Assembly (NCBI GenBank): GCA_964569055.1 | Contig: CAZMSZ010000304.1 | Span: 1-9,324 of the forward strand | Reading direction: 5' to 3' | Origin: JAWLGW01 sp964569055 | GTDB taxonomy: Bacteria; Planctomycetota; J058 | DNA: 9,324 nucleotides | Part shown: piece after piece, positions 6,329-9,324 of the stretch | How the letters are laid out: each line of letters opens with the position of its first letter | How positions within the stretch are numbered: the first letter of the stretch is position 1 | The notes under the pieces: model-generated | Seen by the model: only the letters and a program-made list of their open reading frames with translations | The model's database searches: none | What the model was told of the DNA's origin: nothing | Program-made: the position numbers and the translations under genes

Positions 6329-7429
6329 TCAGTCCCGGAACTCTTCGCCGGTCAGCTCCGCGAGGAGCGCGAGCGTGGCGCGCTCGGCCTCTCCGTAGCG
6401 GATCGCCTCGTCGTAGGTCGCGCTGCCGCGCACGATCAGCTCTTCGCTCCGGGCGTCGATCAGCCACACCGAGACCTCGCCGGACCGGCGCGCGTAGACG
6501 CACACGTACGGCGTGGCGATCGCCCCACAGCAGCGCTCGACGAAGTAGGTGCTGACGGGCTGGTGGTAGCTCGTGGGGGGCTCATGCACCTCCCGCTGCG
6601 CGAAGCGGAGGGCGAGGCACAGGCGGTCGCTAGAGAAGGAGAGGCGGGAGAGCGGCTCGTCCGGGCCGATCAACAGCTCGAGCGGTACGAACTGGACGTT
6701 GCTCCGCCACTTGCCGTCTTGCACATGGCACGGCGCTGGCTCGAGCGGGGACGTGGGACGCAGTGTCGCGTCGACGGCGGTCGCCTCGCGCAGCACGGTC
6801 AGCAGCTCGCGCGCGCGCGGCGAGTGTTCGGCGAGGTGCTCCGCTTGCGTCGGCTGCAGGTAATGGACGCTCGCGCAGGTCGCCCCGATCGTGATCGGGA
6901 TCAGCGCGTAGAGCGAGAAGCGCGCCGGGCGCAGGTCGGCGCGCGTGAGCGAGAGAGCCACCAGACCGACCAGGCCCAGCAGGATCGCCCCGGGGAGCTC
7001 GTAGTGGAAGAGCGCGAGATCGGTGGTTGGCGGGAGGGTGGACAGGATGCCGTCGTAGCTCTCCCGGCGCAACGGGTGGGCCCAGGGCTTGATCAGGAGC
7101 AGCAGCGCGCAGGGGCCGGCCACCGCGATGCCGAGCAGCTTGTGGCGGATGCGTGCGAGGACCAGCAGCATGATCCCCAAGACGACCACGTAGCCGAACT
7201 GTTCGCCGTTCCCGCCGCGCTGGAACACGACCGGCACCCCGACCAGCGCGGCTCCGACCGCGAGGGCGAGGCAGAAGAACAGCACGATCACCAGGCGCCT
7301 GCCGAACGGGCTCTTGGCGTCGGCTCCGTCCGCGCGCTCGGGTCCGGCTGCGTTGGCGGTGACCACGCCCGCCCGCTCGGGGTCGAGCGGCGCGCCGCAG
7401 GTCGGGCAGCGCTGGGCGCCGGGCTCCAT
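6329..7429 (-). CDS. Five-helix membrane protein with N-terminal CPTC knuckle
   Basis: A 366-aa hypothetical integral membrane protein; I do not recognise a named family. It opens with a half zinc-ribbon CPTCGAPL at 8-15 with no matching second CxxC pair, then a hydrophilic stretch (17-45). Predicted membrane helices lie at about 46-69, 79-93, 98-113, 145-161 and 171-191. A soluble C-terminal domain (192-366) has an alpha/beta look and contains C234, C271, C300-C301 and C310. The terminal cysteines could bind metal or form disulfides, depending on which side of the membrane they face. The start ATG at 7429 is 6 nt past the upstream stop, and that gene's last codons supply GGAG about 10 nt before the ATG, indicating translational coupling. 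Codon use is like its neighbours. The function is unknown; a partnership with the 95-aa protein encoded just upstream is the best contextual clue. Confidence 0.82.
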   Translation of the reverse strand: MEPGAQRCPTCGAPLDPERAGVVTANAAGPERADGADAKSPFGRRLVIVLFFCLALAVGAALVGVPVVFQRGGNGEQFGYVVVLGIMLLVLARIRHKLLGIAVAGPCALLLLIKPWAHPLRRESYDGILSTLPPTTDLALFHYELPGAILLGLVGLVALSLTRADLRPARFSLYALIPITIGATCASVHYLQPTQAEHLAEHSPRARELLTVLREATAVDATLRPTSPLEPAPCHVQDGKWRSNVQFVPLELLIGPDEPLSRLSFSSDRLCLALRFAQREVHEPPTSYHQPVSTYFVERCCGAIATPYVCVYARRSGEVSVWLIDARSEELIVRGSATYDEAIRYGEAERATLALLAELTGEEFRD

Positions 7430-7435
7430 GGTGGC

Positions 7436-7723
7436 TCAGTCTCCGTGGGTCTCCGACAGCTTGCGCGTCTCGGTGCACTCGGGGCACCAGCAGTGCATGA
7501 CGTCCACGACCCACGTCGCGCGCTGGAGGTCGGTCGCGCTCAGGCCGCCGGCGAGGTCCTTGCCCTGGACCCGCCGGCGATACACGACGGCGGGCATGGC
7601 CTCGGGGCGGATCAGCCACCACCCGTTGGGTGCGGGCGGGTTCGGGCACTGCACCACGTAGCGGATCGCGCCGCGGCTCGTCGCCACCGTGTGGCCCTGC
7701 GCGAACACCTCGGCCAGGTTCAC
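7436..7723 (-). CDS. Hypothetical 95-aa cysteine-containing protein
   Basis: A small protein of unknown function. GTG 7723 is chosen because GGGAGG (7734-7729) sits 5 nt upstream, the best ribosome-binding site near this gene. The frame continues upstream, and ATG 7873 would add 50 Gly/Pro/Arg-rich residues with no good site. The product has a QCPNPP segment (25-30), a GWWLIRPE segment (34-41) and a C-terminal HCWCPECTE (77-85) with three cysteines and a histidine close together, so metal binding is plausible. There is no signal peptide or membrane helix. Its stop lies 6 nt before the membrane-protein ATG, and both proteins carry CPxC-type knuckles, suggesting a coupled pair. No family was recognised; the main doubt is the exact start. 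Confidence 0.65.
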   Translation of the reverse strand: MNLAEVFAQGHTVATSRGAIRYVVQCPNPPAPNGWWLIRPEAMPAVVYRRRVQGKDLAGGLSATDLQRATWVVDVMHCWCPECTETRKLSETHGD

Positions 7724-7895
7724 CGCGTCCTCCCGCGCCGCGAGCCGCGGCGCGCGGCCATCGAAGCACGGGGCGCCGCCGCCCGCCACCCGCGGACCGG
7801 GTCGGCGCGGTAGCCAGGCGGGCGCCCTCCCCCGCGCGGGCGCCCCCAGCGGGCCGGCCAACCATGGCACCATTGCCCGCCCGAGAGGAGGCCCC
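7724..7895. promoter_or_regulatory. Divergent intergenic region
   Basis: This 172-bp gap lies between divergent starts and should hold promoters for both directions. It contains the palindromic octamer GGGCGCCC twice in direct repeat (7820-7827 and 7838-7845, 18 bp apart), which can act as a paired site or fold into a hairpin. At its right end AGGAGG (7886-7891) is the ribosome-binding site of the peptidase gene, 4 nt before its ATG. No clear -35/-10 is seen. Confidence 0.4.
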
Positions 7896-9302
7896 ATGCC
7901 CCGCGCGACCCGACGAGGAGCCCTCGTCCTCTCCGCCCTGGCCCTCACGCTCGCGCCGGCGATCAGCCGCGCCGAGGAGGCGCCGACCTCCAAGAACCTC
8001 GAGCTCGCGGCCGACCTCCCCGCCGACGTGCACCGCGAGCTCAGCCAGGCGATCGCGGCCTGGAAGCGCGCGGAGGCGCAGCTCCGGGCCGAGGGCCCGC
8101 AGCCGGCCCGCAAGGCGGTCGACGTCGCGATCGACGCGCTCGAGGCGGTGCGCACCAAGGACGGCAAGGGCGCCTTGCCCGAGTACTACCTCGGGATCGC
8201 GTACCAGCTGCTCGGGCTCTACTACGGCGAGGACCCGGCGCTCACCAAGGCGGTCGCGCGGCTCAAGGCGGCCGTCCGCCTCAACCCGGCCTTCCACGAG
8301 GCGTGGGTCGAGCTGGGCGACGCCCACGGGCACCTCGAGAAGACGCGCGACGCGGAGGAGGCCTACGACGAGGCGGTGGAGCTCGCGCCCGACTACGCGC
8401 TGGCCTACGAGCGGCGCCTCGGCCTGCTGCTGCTGCAGGAGCGGTTCGACGAGGCGCGCGAGGACCTCGCGGCCCTGCGCCGGCTGAAGCCCGAGGACCC
8501 GAGCTACGTCGTGTTCGAGCGCCAGCTCCGGGTCGCGCTGGACGGACCCGACTGGCCGAACAAGTTCGAGGTCGAGACCAAGAACTACCTGGTGAGGACC
8601 AACGTCAGCCAGGAGTTCGCCGAGTTCATCGCCCAGCGCGCCGAGCTGATCCGGCGGCTGTACATGGCGATCTTCCCCGACCCGCCCAGGACCAAGCGCA
8701 AGTTCCCGATCATCGTCTACGCGACGAAGGAGGAGTACCACGCCAACGGCGGCCCCCCGAGCGCGGGCGGCCACTACCAGCCCATGTTCAAGCAGCTCGT
8801 CCTGTTCAAGTACCCCGACGTGCAGGACACCCTGATCGTGCTCCACCACGAGGGGTTCCATCAGTTCTTCGACGGGATCCTCGAGCGCAAGGCGCCGCAG
8901 TGGGTGGACGAGGGGCTCGGCGACTTCTTCGGCCCCTCGGAGCACGTGAAGAGCGGCGGCGAGGAGGGCATGCGGATCCGGCCCAACCCGTGGCGGCTCC
9001 GCACCGTGCAGCAGATGATCCAGATCGGCCGCGTGACGCCGTTCGAGAAGCTCATGAACATGACGCAGGAGGAGATGTACGGCGCCGACGCCGGGCTGCA
9101 CTACGCGCAGGCCTGGTCGATGGTCTACTTCTTCTGCGAGGCGGACGAGCGCCGCTACCTCCCGTACCTCAAGCGCTACTTCAAGGCGCTGCGCAAGAAC
9201 AAGTCGCGCCGCGAGGCCTACGAGGACGCGTTCGGCCGGGCCGACATGGCCGCGCTCGAGGCGCGCTGGCGTGACTACATTCGGGGGCTCTCGCTGAACT
9301 GA
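7896..9302 (+). CDS. Secreted TPR / DUF1570-type zinc metallopeptidase
   Basis: A 468-aa protein with a signal peptide (MPRATRRG, hydrophobic core to about 22, likely cleavage after SRA at 24-26), so it is exported. Residues 45-215 form TPR-like helical repeats, clearest at about 93-165 (ALPEYYLGIAYQLLG, HEAWVELGDAHGHLE, DAEEAYDEAVELAP). The C-terminal half matches the DUF1570 peptidase-like domain common in Planctomycetota: a beta strand FPIIVYATKEEY (270-281), the gluzincin motif HEGFH (318-322) with zinc ligands H318 and H322 and catalytic E319, WVDEGLGDFF (336-345) with the likely third ligand E339, and YAQAWSMVYF (403-412). All key residues are present, so it should be catalytically competent. 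ATG 7896 has AGGAGG 4 nt upstream and is the only start that begins a signal peptide. The substrate is unknown. It is transcribed away from the minus-strand block and is followed at once by a hexamer repeat. Confidence 0.9.
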   Translation: MPRATRRGALVLSALALTLAPAISRAEEAPTSKNLELAADLPADVHRELSQAIAAWKRAEAQLRAEGPQPARKAVDVAIDALEAVRTKDGKGALPEYYLGIAYQLLGLYYGEDPALTKAVARLKAAVRLNPAFHEAWVELGDAHGHLEKTRDAEEAYDEAVELAPDYALAYERRLGLLLLQERFDEAREDLAALRRLKPEDPSYVVFERQLRVALDGPDWPNKFEVETKNYLVRTNVSQEFAEFIAQRAELIRRLYMAIFPDPPRTKRKFPIIVYATKEEYHANGGPPSAGGHYQPMFKQLVLFKYPDVQDTLIVLHHEGFHQFFDGILERKAPQWVDEGLGDFFGPSEHVKSGGEEGMRIRPNPWRLRTVQQMIQIGRVTPFEKLMNMTQEEMYGADAGLHYAQAWSMVYFFCEADERRYLPYLKRYFKALRKNKSRREAYEDAFGRADMAALEARWRDYIRGLSLN

Positions 9303-9324
9303 GCTCCGACTCCGACCCCGAGAG
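9303..9324. repeat. Start of an inverted hexamer array
   Basis: Just after the peptidase stop come TCCGAC, TCCGAC-like and CCCGAG units. On the minus strand these read as GTCGGA repeats, the same family as the array at the left end but in opposite orientation, with a GACTC site at 9308-9312. The window ends after about three units, so this may be a longer array or a chance resemblance. Confidence 0.45.

Noticed and set aside
2550..6503. A 1317-codon minus-strand open frame, and a 1225-codon plus-strand frame at 2552-6229
   Set aside because: Both are Arg/Ala/Gly/Pro or His/Val-rich low-complexity translations lying over the GH5 and kinase genes, which have full catalytic motifs. They are the expected shadows of strongly biased high-GC codons.
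6630..9101. A long minus-strand frame opposite the TPR/DUF1570 gene
   Set aside because: It lies antisense to a gene with a signal peptide, TPRs and HEGFH, and its own translation has no recognisable domain.

Overview
The window is about 9.3 kb of very GC-rich bacterial DNA. Its genes carry strong codon bias, so spurious antisense reading frames run for hundreds of codons. The gene content points to Planctomycetota: a secreted TPR/DUF1570-type zinc peptidase, a serine/threonine kinase fused to an FHA domain, a zinc ribbon and a DUF4388/PATAN domain, and zinc-ribbon membrane proteins. Myxococcota is the main alternative. This is inference from domain content; no marker gene is present.

Layout. 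Bases 1-573 hold no convincing gene. They contain a 22-unit hexanucleotide array, then a roughly 221-bp structured unit present twice in tandem and almost identical, each copy followed by more hexamers. The first gene, on the plus strand (673-1371), encodes a DEDDy 3'-5' exonuclease of the PolB-exonuclease-like family. It converges on a run of five minus-strand genes, separated from them by a strong hairpin. Read in their own direction from 7723 to 1424, those five are a 95-aa hypothetical protein, a zinc-knuckle membrane protein whose start is 6 nt after the preceding stop, the FHA/zinc-ribbon/kinase/PATAN protein, a secreted GH5 glycosidase resembling endoglycoceramidase, and a secreted TraB/GumN protein. 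A 172-bp divergent region separates this run from the plus-strand TPR/DUF1570 peptidase gene (7896-9302). In the last 20 bases a hexamer array of the same family begins in the opposite orientation.

How the genes relate. Three products carry clear signal peptides (TraB/GumN, GH5, TPR peptidase), one is a polytopic membrane protein and one is a cytoplasmic signalling kinase, so the block leans towards envelope and extracellular functions. The 7723 and 7429 genes look translationally coupled. The other same-strand spacings are 57-117 nt, so a single operon is possible but not shown. Nothing here is a recognised defence or mobile system. The most unusual part is the left end, where the hexamers vary almost only at the N of GANTC and a structured unit rich in GCGACAGC-type mini-palindromes has recently been duplicated.
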